Below, in pieces: positions 46,493 to 54,074 of a stretch of DNA of 64,000 bases (positions are counted from its first letter, which is position 1; every line of letters starts with the position of its first letter). The stretch spans positions 10,317-74,316 of the forward strand of contig DATLOC010000032.1 in assembly GCA_035536455.1 (NCBI GenBank), in the 5' to 3' direction. This DNA is from DASUNQ01 sp035536455 (lineage in GTDB: Bacteria; Acidobacteriota; Thermoanaerobaculia; Multivoradales; UBA5704). A program made the translations under genes and the position numbers. Under the pieces are notes generated by a model. That model did not search any database and was not told where the DNA came from. It saw nothing but the letters and a program-made list of their open reading frames with translations.

Positions 46493-46735
46493 ATGAAAAC
46501 GCGACTGATCAGCATCGGCAACTCGCGGGGGGTCCGGCTGCCCAAACCACTCATCGAGGAAGCTGGTCTTTCCGATGAGGTCGAGATCCGGGTCCGCGCC
46601 GGGGCGATCGTGATCGCCGCGGCGACGCAGCCGCGTGCCGGGTGGGCCGAGGCGGCGCAACGGCTGAGCACCCGAGGTGAGGAGGAGGTTCTCGAAGCGC
46701 CGACCCGCTTCGACGAGGAGGAGTGGGAGTGGTAA
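46493..46735 (+). CDS. MazE/AbrB-type antitoxin
   Basis: An 80-residue protein with an N-terminal swapped-hairpin DNA-binding domain, KTRLISIGNSRGVRLPKPLIEEAGL, which is the SpoVT/AbrB signature of MazE. The C-terminus is acidic (FDEEEWEW), typical of the disordered tail that wraps the toxin. It would neutralise the MazF-like toxin and repress its own promoter as dimers. The stop overlaps the toxin start. Confidence 0.9.
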   Translation: MKTRLISIGNSRGVRLPKPLIEEAGLSDEVEIRVRAGAIVIAAATQPRAGWAEAAQRLSTRGEEEVLEAPTRFDEEEWEW

Positions 46736-47061
46736 GCGCAGGTCCCCGCCGCGGCGAGGTCTATCTCATTGATCTGAACCCAACGCGCGGCGGTGAGATC
46801 CGGAAAGTGCGCCCGTGCCTGGTCGTCTCGCCCGAGGAGCTCAATGCCCACCTCCGCACGGTGATCGTCGCGCCGCTGACGACCGGCAGTCACGCCTACC
46901 CGTTCCGTGTGCCGTGTCGCTTTGCCGGCAAGGTCGGGCACGTCGTGCTGGATCAGGTGCGGGCGGTCGATCGGGACCGGCTGTTGCGCCGCCTCGGACG
47001 CCTCGCGCCCACGACCGCGCGGCGCGTGCTCGCCGTCCTCCAACAGATGTTTGCGCCGTAG
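46729..47061 (+). CDS. MazF/PemK-type endoribonuclease toxin
   Basis: A 110-residue protein of the PemK/MazF fold: PRRGEVYLIDLNPTRGGEIRKVRPCLVVS holds the conserved first strands and the RP motif near the active site, then VIVAPLTTG and GHVVLDQVRAVDRDRL. Family toxins cut mRNA at short sequence motifs. GTG at 46729 is preferred, 5 nt after GAGGAGGAG; GTG at 46723 is the alternative. It overlaps the antitoxin by 7 bp, the usual toxin-second order. Confidence 0.9.
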   Translation: MVSAGPRRGEVYLIDLNPTRGGEIRKVRPCLVVSPEELNAHLRTVIVAPLTTGSHAYPFRVPCRFAGKVGHVVLDQVRAVDRDRLLRRLGRLAPTTARRVLAVLQQMFAP

Positions 47062-47070
47062 GCCGCTCCG

Positions 47071-48819
47071 TCAAGCCTCCCGCAGCCCGCGGAACGCCTC
47101 GGGCACCAGCTCGAGGTCGCTCGCTTCCTGGACGGCGAGGGCGATCTGGAACTCCAGGGTCTCGCGCGGCACCGGGTTGCGCCAAGCAGCGAGCTGGCGC
47201 TCGAGGGTCTCGAGGGGACCGGTCCCCTCGGTCTTGCACGCGCGGTAGGTCTTGAAGGCCAGGGTCTCGGCCGCCGCCGGCGTCAGCAGCTCGGGGATCT
47301 TGGCCTCCAGGCGCGCGAAGGCGTCCTTCTCGATCGCCACGCCGTAGCGCTTGCAGAGGGCGCGGATCAGGTGGAAGCCCTCCTCGGCGCTGGTGGTCGG
47401 GAAGAGCGGGATCTTCAAGTCGATGCGGCCCGGGCGCTTGAGGTCGATCTCGATCAGGTCCGGCCGGCTGGAAGCGAGGATCCAGATCACCCGCCCGCGG
47501 CTCTCGGAGTTGCTCATCTCCTGGGCGATCATCGAGTAGACGCGGCCCGAGAGACCGGAGTCGCCGGTGCCCGACTCGCGCTTGCCGAGCGTCTGGTCGG
47601 CCTCGTCGATGAAGACGAAGCAGCGGCCGAGCGCGCGCAGCAGGCGGAAGATCTTCTCCAGGTTCCCCTCCGTCGTCCCCACCCACTTGTCGCGGAAGTT
47701 CTTGATCTTGACCACCGGCACCCCGGCCTCGCCGGCCAGGCACTCGGCGAGGTAGGTCTTGCCGGTCCCCACCGGCCCGCAGAGCAGGTACCCCCGCGGC
47801 AGCGCCTTGAGCTCGTTGCGCCGCCAGAGCGCCAAGTCCTGCCGCAGCCAGGCCTTGAGCTTCTCCTGGCCGTAGAGGTCGTCGAAGGTGAGGCGCGAGG
47901 AGACGAACTCGATCAGCCCGGCCAGCTCGGTCTCGACCATCTGCTTCTTGAGCTCGACGAGATCCGGCGGCCGCAGCGGCTCGCGCCGGTACTCCTTGAC
48001 CTTGAGCAGGCTCTCGATGGCGGCCAGCGACGCCCCGGCCAGCTCGCGCGCCACGTTCGGCAGGTCGCCGCGCAGCTCGGCGAGCGCCGTGGGGCACGAG
48101 GGCGCGATCAGCTCGAGCGCCGCCTCGATCTCCGCCGGCTCGGGCAACGGCACCTTGACCGCCGGCGCCCGCGGGTTGGTGGCCAGCAGCGGGTGGAGGT
48201 CGTTGAAGCTCTCGGTGACGAGGAAGGACACCAGCGGGTGGCGGGTCAGCAGCTCCTCGCTCGACCAGTCGCGCACTAGGAGCGCCAGGGCGTGCACCTC
48301 CTGGCCGGCGCCCTCGGCCGGCACCACCAGGTGCGCCGCCTTGACCACCACCGCCACGTGCTGCGCCGGCTGGCCGATGCGGGCGAGGTTGGCGCAGTAG
48401 CGGAAGTAGCGGCCGACCGTCTCGAGCGCCGGCCGCGGCGCGCGCGGGAACTCCTGCCCCTCCTGGAAGCCCGGCCAGCGGGTGTAGAGCTCGCCGCCCT
48501 TCTCGACCCGCAGGCCGCTGCCGAGGTCGTAGGAGAAGACGACGTCGAAGCGCGGCACCAGGCGGCGGAGGAAGAAGTCGATGAGGCCGCCGAGGCGGAC
48601 GGGCGGGGGAGGGGTGGGCGAGGCCGCCTCCGCGGCCTCGGCGCCGGCGCCGCCGGCGACTGACGGCGGCGGGCCGGCCGGCAGCAGCAGCCGGTCGGTG
48701 ACGTTGCCGTGGACGATGAACTGGCTCGCGGCGTTCGACTCGTAGAGCTCGACGAGCTGCGCCGCCCAGGCGGGACCGCCCCTCGCCGTGCGCGGAGGCG
48801 GGGCTGCCGTCGTGCTCAC
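47071..48819 (-). CDS. AAA+ ATPase encoded with PspA (Vps4/Cdc48-like)
   Basis: A 582-residue ATPase. The C-terminal AAA+ domain (about 310-530) shows Walker A GPVGTGKT (348-355), a pore-loop-like KWVGTTEGN, Walker B FVFIDEAD (401-408), sensor-1 ILASS and RPGRIDLKIPL, as in Cdc48/Vps4 relatives. Residues 30-300 resemble a degenerate P-loop domain without Walker motifs. No membrane segment is seen. The GTG start overlaps the stop of the PspA gene (GTGA), so the two are made together. As PspA is an ESCRT-III homologue, this enzyme may remodel or disassemble PspA polymers, as Vps4 does for ESCRT-III. That role is inferred. Confidence 0.8.
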   Translation of the reverse strand: MSTTAAPPPRTARGGPAWAAQLVELYESNAASQFIVHGNVTDRLLLPAGPPPSVAGGAGAEAAEAASPTPPPPVRLGGLIDFFLRRLVPRFDVVFSYDLGSGLRVEKGGELYTRWPGFQEGQEFPRAPRPALETVGRYFRYCANLARIGQPAQHVAVVVKAAHLVVPAEGAGQEVHALALLVRDWSSEELLTRHPLVSFLVTESFNDLHPLLATNPRAPAVKVPLPEPAEIEAALELIAPSCPTALAELRGDLPNVARELAGASLAAIESLLKVKEYRREPLRPPDLVELKKQMVETELAGLIEFVSSRLTFDDLYGQEKLKAWLRQDLALWRRNELKALPRGYLLCGPVGTGKTYLAECLAGEAGVPVVKIKNFRDKWVGTTEGNLEKIFRLLRALGRCFVFIDEADQTLGKRESGTGDSGLSGRVYSMIAQEMSNSESRGRVIWILASSRPDLIEIDLKRPGRIDLKIPLFPTTSAEEGFHLIRALCKRYGVAIEKDAFARLEAKIPELLTPAAAETLAFKTYRACKTEGTGPLETLERQLAAWRNPVPRETLEFQIALAVQEASDLELVPEAFRGLREA

Positions 48820-49574
48820 GCCTGCTGCGCTTCCGGTCCCATGGTCTTGGCCGGGGCCTCGGTGGCGGCCGGCTCGGCCTCGCCGGGGAGGGGCTCGAGC
48901 GCGATCCCCTCGCGCGCCGCGAACTCGGCCAGCGCCTGCTCGGCGAGCGCGTTCTGCTCGGCGCCCTTCAAGTCGACCTGCGAGGTGTCCATCGAGTCCT
49001 TCGCCACCCGCGCCCGCCCGGCCGCCTTCTCCCGCTCCTCCTCGACCATCGTGTGCAGCCGGTCGAGCGTGTCGCCCGAGCCGCCGATCGTCGAGATCAT
49101 GCCGGTCGCCATCTCGGTCAGCTCGGCCATCGCGCGCTTGACCTTCAGGTCGTCGAGGCTGTGCTTGAGCATCTCGATCTTGGTGCGCGCGGCGTTGACC
49201 GCCACGTCGCGGGCCTTGAGCAGGCTCTTGTAGGTCTCCTCGGCGGCGGCGAGCTGGGTGCGGTTCTCCTGGAGCTGGCGCTCGATCGTCTGCAGGCGGA
49301 GCGCGTACTGGCCGGCGACCTCGCGGTTGCCGGCCTTGAGGTTGGCGCTCGCCTTGGCGCGCAGGTCGCGCTGCTCGATCTCCAGGCGCTTGACCTGGGT
49401 CATCAGCCGCTCGCAGAGGCCGGCGTGGGCGGCGAGCCCCTGGTTGTACTGGGCGATCTGCTTCCGCAGGTTCTCCTTCTCCGCCTCGAGCAGCGCCTCG
49501 GGGTTGCGCTTCTCGATCCCGCTCACGAAGAGCGACAGGAACCCGCGGATCAGGTTGGCGATGCGTTGGAACAT
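48816..49574 (-). CDS. PspA/IM30 (ESCRT-III-like) membrane-stress protein
   Basis: A 252-residue protein that is helical almost throughout. It opens with an amphipathic helix MFQRIANLIRGFLSLFVSG, then long coiled-coil helices with the family pattern (EALLEAEKENLRKQIAQYN, LKARDVAVNAARTKIEML). A Pro/Ala/Glu-rich 35-residue tail follows. PspA/IM30 proteins polymerise on damaged inner membrane and belong to the ESCRT-III superfamily. It differs from typical PspA in the long acidic tail. The operon order XRE regulator, PspA, AAA+ ATPase points to a dedicated membrane-repair unit. A TAAGAT box lies 25 nt upstream. Confidence 0.87.
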   Translation of the reverse strand: MFQRIANLIRGFLSLFVSGIEKRNPEALLEAEKENLRKQIAQYNQGLAAHAGLCERLMTQVKRLEIEQRDLRAKASANLKAGNREVAGQYALRLQTIERQLQENRTQLAAAEETYKSLLKARDVAVNAARTKIEMLKHSLDDLKVKRAMAELTEMATGMISTIGGSGDTLDRLHTMVEEEREKAAGRARVAKDSMDTSQVDLKGAEQNALAEQALAEFAAREGIALEPLPGEAEPAATEAPAKTMGPEAQQA

Positions 49575-49628
49575 GGCGACCTCCCGGATGAGCGCGGGGA
49601 TCTTACCGTAGCGGCCGGCGGCGCGCGG

Positions 49629-50078
49629 CTAGGAAGCCTTGGAGCCGAGCCGCCCGGGCGGCGCGTCGTCCAGATCGTCGTCCACGTCCGCCGTCCGCTT
49701 AGCGCCGCGCCCCTCCTTCGCATGCATCTCGGAGAGGGCGCTCTGGAGGTTCGTGAACGAGCGCTGGAGGACGCGGAGGAGCTCGTCGAAGCTCGGATCG
49801 TGCGACGGGGAGGGGAGGGGCGCCGGCGGCGCCGCCGGCGCCGGGCCGTAGACCTCGGCGAAGAAGTCGGCCGGCGGCACGCCGAGGACCTGGAGGAGCG
49901 TGAGCACGTGCCCGAAGCGCAACTTGACCGAGCCGCGCAGCACCTGCCGCAGGTAGTCGCGGCCCATCCCCGCCCGCTCCTCGACCTCCTTGTAGGTGAG
50001 CCCGGCCTCCCGGATCTTCCGCTTCAGCCCCTCGGCGACCTTCCGGACGTCGGCCTCGGAGCGGTCCTCGATCGTCAT
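49629..50078 (-). CDS. XRE-family HTH regulator upstream of pspA
   Basis: A 149-residue protein. Residues 10-75 form an XRE/Cro-type helix-turn-helix (VAEGLKRKIREAGLTYKEVE, GMGRDYLRQVLRGSVKLRFG, VLTLLQVLGVPPADFFAE). A Pro-rich linker, a short helix FDELLRVLQRSFTNLQSALSE that may dimerise or bind PspA, and a charged tail follow. The ATG at 50078 is preferred because a TAAACT -10-like box sits 10 nt before it. It lies 54 bp upstream of pspA on the same strand and next to the 21-bp palindromic array, its most obvious candidate target. Confidence 0.82.
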   Translation of the reverse strand: MTIEDRSEADVRKVAEGLKRKIREAGLTYKEVEERAGMGRDYLRQVLRGSVKLRFGHVLTLLQVLGVPPADFFAEVYGPAPAAPPAPLPSPSHDPSFDELLRVLQRSFTNLQSALSEMHAKEGRGAKRTADVDDDLDDAPPGRLGSKAS

Positions 50079-50088
50079 GCCGGACTGG

Positions 50089-50094
50089 AGTTTA
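50089..50094 (-). promoter_or_regulatory. Candidate -10 box of the XRE-PspA-AAA operon
   Basis: TAAACT on the minus strand ends 10 nt before the ATG at 50078. No ribosome-binding site is evident, again suggesting a very short leader. Confidence 0.35.
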
Positions 50095-50229
50095 ACGCAA
50101 CCCTGGCGTTGTGATGTTATCCGCAGAAGGCTCCGTAGTGGGTTGACTGCCATCCTCGTGCGGCTGTAAAGTCACCGCATGAGGCTGACTTCTCTCCGAA
50201 TGCGGAGGATTTCCCTCCGTGCCTCCTCG

Positions 50230-50565
50230 GGAAGCTTCCCAGGCGGCCCCGGAAGCTTCCGGACGACCTCCCGAAGCTTCCCGCCCAGGTCCGGAGGCTT
50301 CCGGACCGCCTCCGGAAGCTTCCCGTCGAGGTCCGGAAGCTTCCCGGCCCCCTCCGGAAGCTTCCCGGCGAGGTGCGGAAGCTTCCGGTTCACCTCCGGA
50401 AGCTTCCCGGCCACGTCCGGAGGCTTCCGCTCCAGGTCCGGAAGCTTCCCGGCCGCCTGCGGAAGCTTCCCGTCCAGGTCCGGAAGCTTCCCCTCCACCT
50501 CCGGAAGCTTCCGGACCTCCCGCGGAGGCTTCCCGGGCCCGTCCGGAAGCCTCCCGACCCCCTCC
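50230..50565. repeat. 16 tandem 21-bp palindromic repeats (GGAAGCTTCC core)
   Basis: Sixteen exact 21-bp units from 50230 to 50565. Each begins with the perfect palindrome GGAAGCTTCC or a one-base variant (GGAGGCTTCC three times, CGAAGCTTCC once, GGAAGCCTCC once) followed by 11 variable G/C/T-rich bases. A degenerate unit may lie just upstream. A 21-bp period is two helical turns, so all palindromes face the same side of the DNA. All six frames are open over most of it (seven-residue repeats such as SGSFPxx or KLPxxxG), so translation is possible. However, the conserved part is symmetric at DNA level, which favours a binding array. It lies between the XRE gene and 50610. Confidence 0.9.
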
Positions 50566-50609
50566 ATCCCGCCGGCCCGCCGGCCGGCACTTACCATAGG
50601 AGACGCCCC

Positions 50610-50975
50610 ATGCCCGAGACGTCGATCGCAGACAAGGTCACCCGCTGGAGGAGCCTGGCCGACGCCATGCAAAGCCGGATCGTGGAGTACCCCCAACTCG
50701 CGGAGGAGCACGCCGAGCTGGCGGCGGAGGTCGCGAAGATGGAAGCGCTGATCGTCACCGAAGACGCCTTCACCGCCCGCCTCCGCGACACCTTCGCCAA
50801 GCGCCGCGAGACCGAGATCCGCTGCCTGGACATGGCCGCCCGCTGCACCACCGGCCTCCAGAGCCACTACGGCAAGCGCAGCCAGGAGCTCCGCCACTTC
50901 GGCATCGGCCCCCTGCTCCCGCGCCGGAAGCGGAAGGACGAGGAGGAGAAGAAGGCGGAGCAGGAGAAGGCGTAG
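50610..50975 (+). CDS. Small coiled-coil protein of unknown function
   Basis: A 121-residue soluble protein, predicted helical over residues 1-85 (DKVTRWRSLADAMQSRI, EHAELAAEVAKMEALI, FAKRRETEIRCLDMAARC). It has a highly charged Lys/Glu tail after PLLPRRKRKDEEE. There is no signal peptide. An AGGAG ribosome site stands 7 nt before the ATG. I recognise no family. It is the only gene directly downstream of the 21-bp repeat array, so the array may form its upstream regulatory region. A strong hairpin follows its stop. Confidence 0.65.
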   Translation: MPETSIADKVTRWRSLADAMQSRIVEYPQLAEEHAELAAEVAKMEALIVTEDAFTARLRDTFAKRRETEIRCLDMAARCTTGLQSHYGKRSQELRHFGIGPLLPRRKRKDEEEKKAEQEKA

Positions 50976-50997
50976 AAGAGCGCGTAGGACGGCAGCA

Positions 50998-51030
50998 AAC
51001 CCCGGCGGGGCGGTTACCCCCGCCGGGGTT
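50998..51030 (+). terminator. 13-bp perfect hairpin after 50610-50975
   Basis: AACCCCGGCGGGG and CCCCGCCGGGGTT are perfect inverted copies around a 7-nt loop (CGGTTAC). It lies between the stop of the coiled-coil gene and the -10 box of the next operon. Only TT follows, so termination strength is uncertain. Confidence 0.6.
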
Positions 51031-51031
51031 G

Positions 51032-51037
51032 TATCCT
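51032..51037 (+). promoter_or_regulatory. Candidate -10 box TATCCT of the toxin-antitoxin pair
   Basis: TATCCT ends 6 nt before the ATG at 51044, with no ribosome-binding site, so the message would be leaderless. Its -35 region falls inside the hairpin at 50998-51030. Confidence 0.35.
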
Positions 51038-51043
51038 CACCGC

Positions 51044-51268
51044 ATGACTCTCAAGGCCCGCGTTCAGAACGGCCGGCTCGTGGTCGACGAGCCGACCGAA
51101 CTCCCCGAAGGAACCGAAGTCGAGCTCCTACCGCTCGATCCCGGCGACTGGCTCGACCCCGCCGACCGCGAAGCGCTCCATCGCGCGTTGCTGGCTTCGC
51201 AGGAGGACATCGAGGCCGGTCGCCTGGTTGACGCTGAAGAGGTGTTGAAGGAATTGCGGAGACCGTGA
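51044..51268 (+). CDS. Antitoxin-like protein paired with a RelE/ParE-type toxin
   Basis: A 74-residue acidic protein. The first 35 residues form a beta-hairpin-like segment (LKARVQNGRLVVDEPTELPEG), as in several short antitoxins, and the second half is an amphipathic helix (REALHRALLASQEDIEAG) ending in EEVLKELRR, the usual toxin-binding tail. No classical RHH or HTH is evident. The stop overlaps the toxin start as GTGA, which supports a bicistronic antitoxin-toxin operon. Confidence 0.8.
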   Translation: MTLKARVQNGRLVVDEPTELPEGTEVELLPLDPGDWLDPADREALHRALLASQEDIEAGRLVDAEEVLKELRRP

Positions 51269-51576
51269 CCCGGCGTAAGGTCCGTTTCACGGCAACTGCC
51301 CGGCAGCACGTACGGCTCTTCCAGCAGTGGTGGCAGGAGAACTCAGTCCGGCCTGAGATCCTTCACCACGACCTGCGTGAGGCCCTCAAGCTCTTGTCGG
51401 CTCTCCCAGGGATGGGCTTGCCGTATCCCGCCACCACGCTCCCCGGTGTCCGGCGCCTGTATATCGAGCGCCTTAGGTCACATCTCTACTACACCTACGA
51501 CGAGCGCGAGATCCTCATTAGAGCTTTGTGGCATGCGAGCCGCGGTTCGGGACCAGACCTCGGAGTAGCGCGTTAG
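51265..51576 (+). CDS. RelE/ParE-superfamily toxin
   Basis: A 103-residue protein with the ParE/RelE topology: RRKVRFTATARQHVRLFQQWWQ (strand 1 and long helix), LPGMGLPYPATTLPGVRRLYIER and SHLYYTYDEREILIRALWHASRG (the C-terminal sheet with the conserved RLYY-like stretch and a terminal basic residue). ParE-like toxins inhibit gyrase and RelE-like ones cut mRNA on the ribosome; sequence alone does not separate them. GTG start overlapping the antitoxin stop. Confidence 0.85.
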   Translation: MTRRKVRFTATARQHVRLFQQWWQENSVRPEILHHDLREALKLLSALPGMGLPYPATTLPGVRRLYIERLRSHLYYTYDEREILIRALWHASRGSGPDLGVAR

Positions 51577-53259
51577 TTAGCCACCCGGTCCCGAGCGCCT
51601 CAACCACCAGATCTCATCCCGGAGGCCAAGCTCGATGCACAGACCCTCCAGAACTTCTGCAACCGGCTCTGCGACAGCACGGTAGACCTCGCGAGTGGAG
51701 GCACTTGCCTTGAGGTTCAGTTGTTTGAGTGCGTTTTGATAGCCACTATCCGAGAACCGATGGCTACCACTAATTTTGGATCGAACTGCCTGGACGCGCT
51801 GCAAAGCTGATTTCAGCCGATCGGCCACTATTGTCGTCACTCCGAGTGCGTCACTAAGCCAGTTGGCAAGGAGCACAATTCCACCAACGCTCTCTCCCCG
51901 CTCGTTCTTGCGTCGCTCGGGCGTTAGCGTTGCCTTGAAGTGTTCAAGATCAAGGTATTCGACAAAGACAATGCTCAGGAGCCGGATGGTCTCATGAAAC
52001 TCCGGGTGCTCCTCATAAAGCGGTTCGCGTAGGGTCTTCTCTGCGTGTTTGTCTGGTCCCTCGTAGGGGCGAAAGATCCTCGTCCCTCGCGCCTCGGCAC
52101 CCTTCTGAAGATGGTACCGAAGGTTCCGCAGTCGACTCTCAAGACTCGGTTGGCTAGGAGGCATGCACATCATCTGCGACGATATTGTGAGCTCTCCAGT
52201 GGCGGATTTCCTCCATCGGGGCACCCTGTTTCAGGAAATCTCCTAACTAGGCAATTATCATTCCCTCTTCGTTGCGACCAACCGTGAGGCTCCAGTCAAG
52301 GCCCGAGACACCTCCAAGGCCGGGAGCCGAGAAACCAACAGTGTAAAGGGATGGCTGGTCATAGTACCGTTTCAGCACCTTCGGGTCAAAATACGCAGGG
52401 CTCCCAAGGTCATGCTGCGAAGGCTGCTCGAGTGCCAATTCGCCGGACACTGCTGGCCGACGATGAATTCTGGGCAGTCACCGGGTTCTCGCTGCCGTCG
52501 TCGGCCGCCGATTCGCCTGGCAGAGTCGAAAGGGAGTACAGCGTCCTTGGCCACCAAGCGGGAGAAGTAAAACTGTTCATGCGAGTGATTGACCAGATTG
52601 AGGACGTAGCAGCCCCAGTCGGTACGCTGAAGGTCGCCGTAAGCGACAATCTGTCCAAGGCCCGCAATAGGCTCTTTCCAGAAACGCGTGTGGTCATGCT
52701 GGCGGATGAGCACCATGCGTCGTGCAGCTAGGTATTCGCGGAGATAGTCAGTTCGGATTCTTACGGGCTCGTTGTCCGCATCCTCGGGCATTTCTGCGAC
52801 TCTGGTACCTGTATATGGATCGATGAGGTCGCCGTTCTGTGCACGGCGCAGGTTGAAGTAATCCTCAAGCGCTGGCCACATCCGCCACTCAGCCGGGTAA
52901 TCACCGATGCTACTCCTGAACTGAGTGAGCGCATGCAGCTTGGTAGCCTTCAGGGCATCAACGTACACGTCGCCGTTATGATCGGCCGTTGGATGGTCTA
53001 CTAGCGCCTCGAAGTCGGAGGGAAGGTCCCAGTAGGTGCCACTGAAGATTTCCTCGAGCGGAACCTCCCGCGGGTCGACAAGATAGGAAAATGTGGCGAG
53101 CGTTTCCTTGAAGCCGTTGGTGAAGGGTTTTCCACCGTCAAATGTCTTCGCGACCACAGTCCAGTCTGTCACCCGTCCGAGGCCTTCTTCGAGCCAGTCG
53201 GTAAACTGAGCCCAGTCTTCGCTGCCGAGCTTGTATGTCTTCGCCAGGTGATTTCTCAC
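51577..53259 (-). pseudogene. Decayed lower-GC gene with two frameshifts and an in-frame stop
   Basis: Three open pieces in different frames read as one protein of about 560 residues. Piece 1 (53259 to about 52455) runs from MRNHLAKTYKLGSEDWAQF to CPEFIVGQ. Near 52450 the frame shifts to piece 2 (FDPKVLKRYYDQPSLYTVGF). A TAG at 52247-52249 interrupts GMIIA-LGDF, and near 52165 a second shift leads to piece 3 (GTRIFRPYEGPDKHAEKTLRE and onward to 51577). The joined order matches a conserved hypothetical family I recall with VLxKYY and LGD motifs. The function is unknown. Base composition is far less GC-rich than the neighbours, a sign of transfer. Sequencing error is less likely with three lesions. 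Confidence 0.7.
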
Positions 53260-53427
53260 TGCTTAATTCAGGCCGTACCCCTCGAGAACACACGGAAGGT
53301 ACGATCTCCATCTGCAGTGCCGTAGGACCAAGTCTAGCAACTTCACCCGGCGGGCTGTGCGAGCTGCCGAACCGGCCCATCACGCTCACGCTGGAGGAGA
53401 TGAAGGAAGCCCTCTCGTGGCTGCGGC

Positions 53428-54072
53428 CTACTCGAAGATCTGGCGTACCGGGATCTGGAGACCTGGCAGCAGAGGCGTGGTGAGTAGGTCGCCGGCCGCG
53501 GCGGAGAGCTCGGTGACCTTGGTGAAGACGAGGTCGACCCAGCGATAGACCTTGACGGTGTCGAGGATCGGGTCCACGATCCAGTACTCCCGTACGCCGA
53601 AGCGCGCGTAGAGGTGCAGCTTGACGATCTCGTCCATGCGGCGGGTCGTGTCGGAGACGATCTCGATCAGCAGGTCGGGCATGCCCTGGACGTTGTCTTC
53701 GGTGAAGATGGTCGAGCGTTCGTTGCTGACGTAGAGGAGGTCCGGCTCAACGACGTCGATGGGTGAGAGGACGACATCGAGGCGAGCAAAGAGGAGCCTT
53801 CCGAGCCGGTGCTCTCTCAGAAAGGTCCCCAGCAGGAACGCGATGTTCCCCGAAACCCCCTGGTGCTTGATGTTAGGCGAGGTCCAGACGTAGTGCTCGC
53901 CCTCGATCAGCTCGTGGCGCTTGCCGTCGTCGGGTAGTTTCTGGAGGTTGGCCCAGGTGAAGCGGCTCGCGTACTTGTTGGGCCGAGGCTGACTGAAGTC
54001 GTACTCCGGAAGGATCTCATCGGCCTCGACTTGGGTTTCAGCGCGTTCCTTCTGCGGAGGATCTTGACTCAT
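53428..54072 (-). CDS. Uma2-family (DUF820) endonuclease-like protein with extra N-terminal segment
   Basis: A 214-residue protein. Residues 38-214 are a Uma2/DUF820 domain with the PD-(D/E)XK-like core VVEPDLLYVS, PDLLIEIVSDTT and LYARFGVREYWIVDP. The first 37 residues are an addition, with DEILPEYDFSQPRPNKYASR, a motif otherwise found at the start of small antitoxin-like proteins (EYDFS...KYA). The role of Uma2 proteins is not established; a nuclease fold is predicted. It is 3 bp downstream of a second Uma2 gene, forming a tandem pair. Confidence 0.85.
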   Translation of the reverse strand: MSQDPPQKERAETQVEADEILPEYDFSQPRPNKYASRFTWANLQKLPDDGKRHELIEGEHYVWTSPNIKHQGVSGNIAFLLGTFLREHRLGRLLFARLDVVLSPIDVVEPDLLYVSNERSTIFTEDNVQGMPDLLIEIVSDTTRRMDEIVKLHLYARFGVREYWIVDPILDTVKVYRWVDLVFTKVTELSAAAGDLLTTPLLPGLQIPVRQIFE

Positions 54073-54074
54073 GG

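Noticed and set aside
50230..50565. CRISPR array
   Set aside because: Units are contiguous 21-mers with only 11 variable bases and no unique spacers of usual length; no cas genes are nearby.
53235..53483. Short plus-strand frame ending near the Uma2 gene (RPITLTLEEMKEALSWL)
   Set aside because: Overlaps the 5' end of the decayed gene and the 3' end of a real gene; no start signal or family recognised, though a gene fragment is possible.
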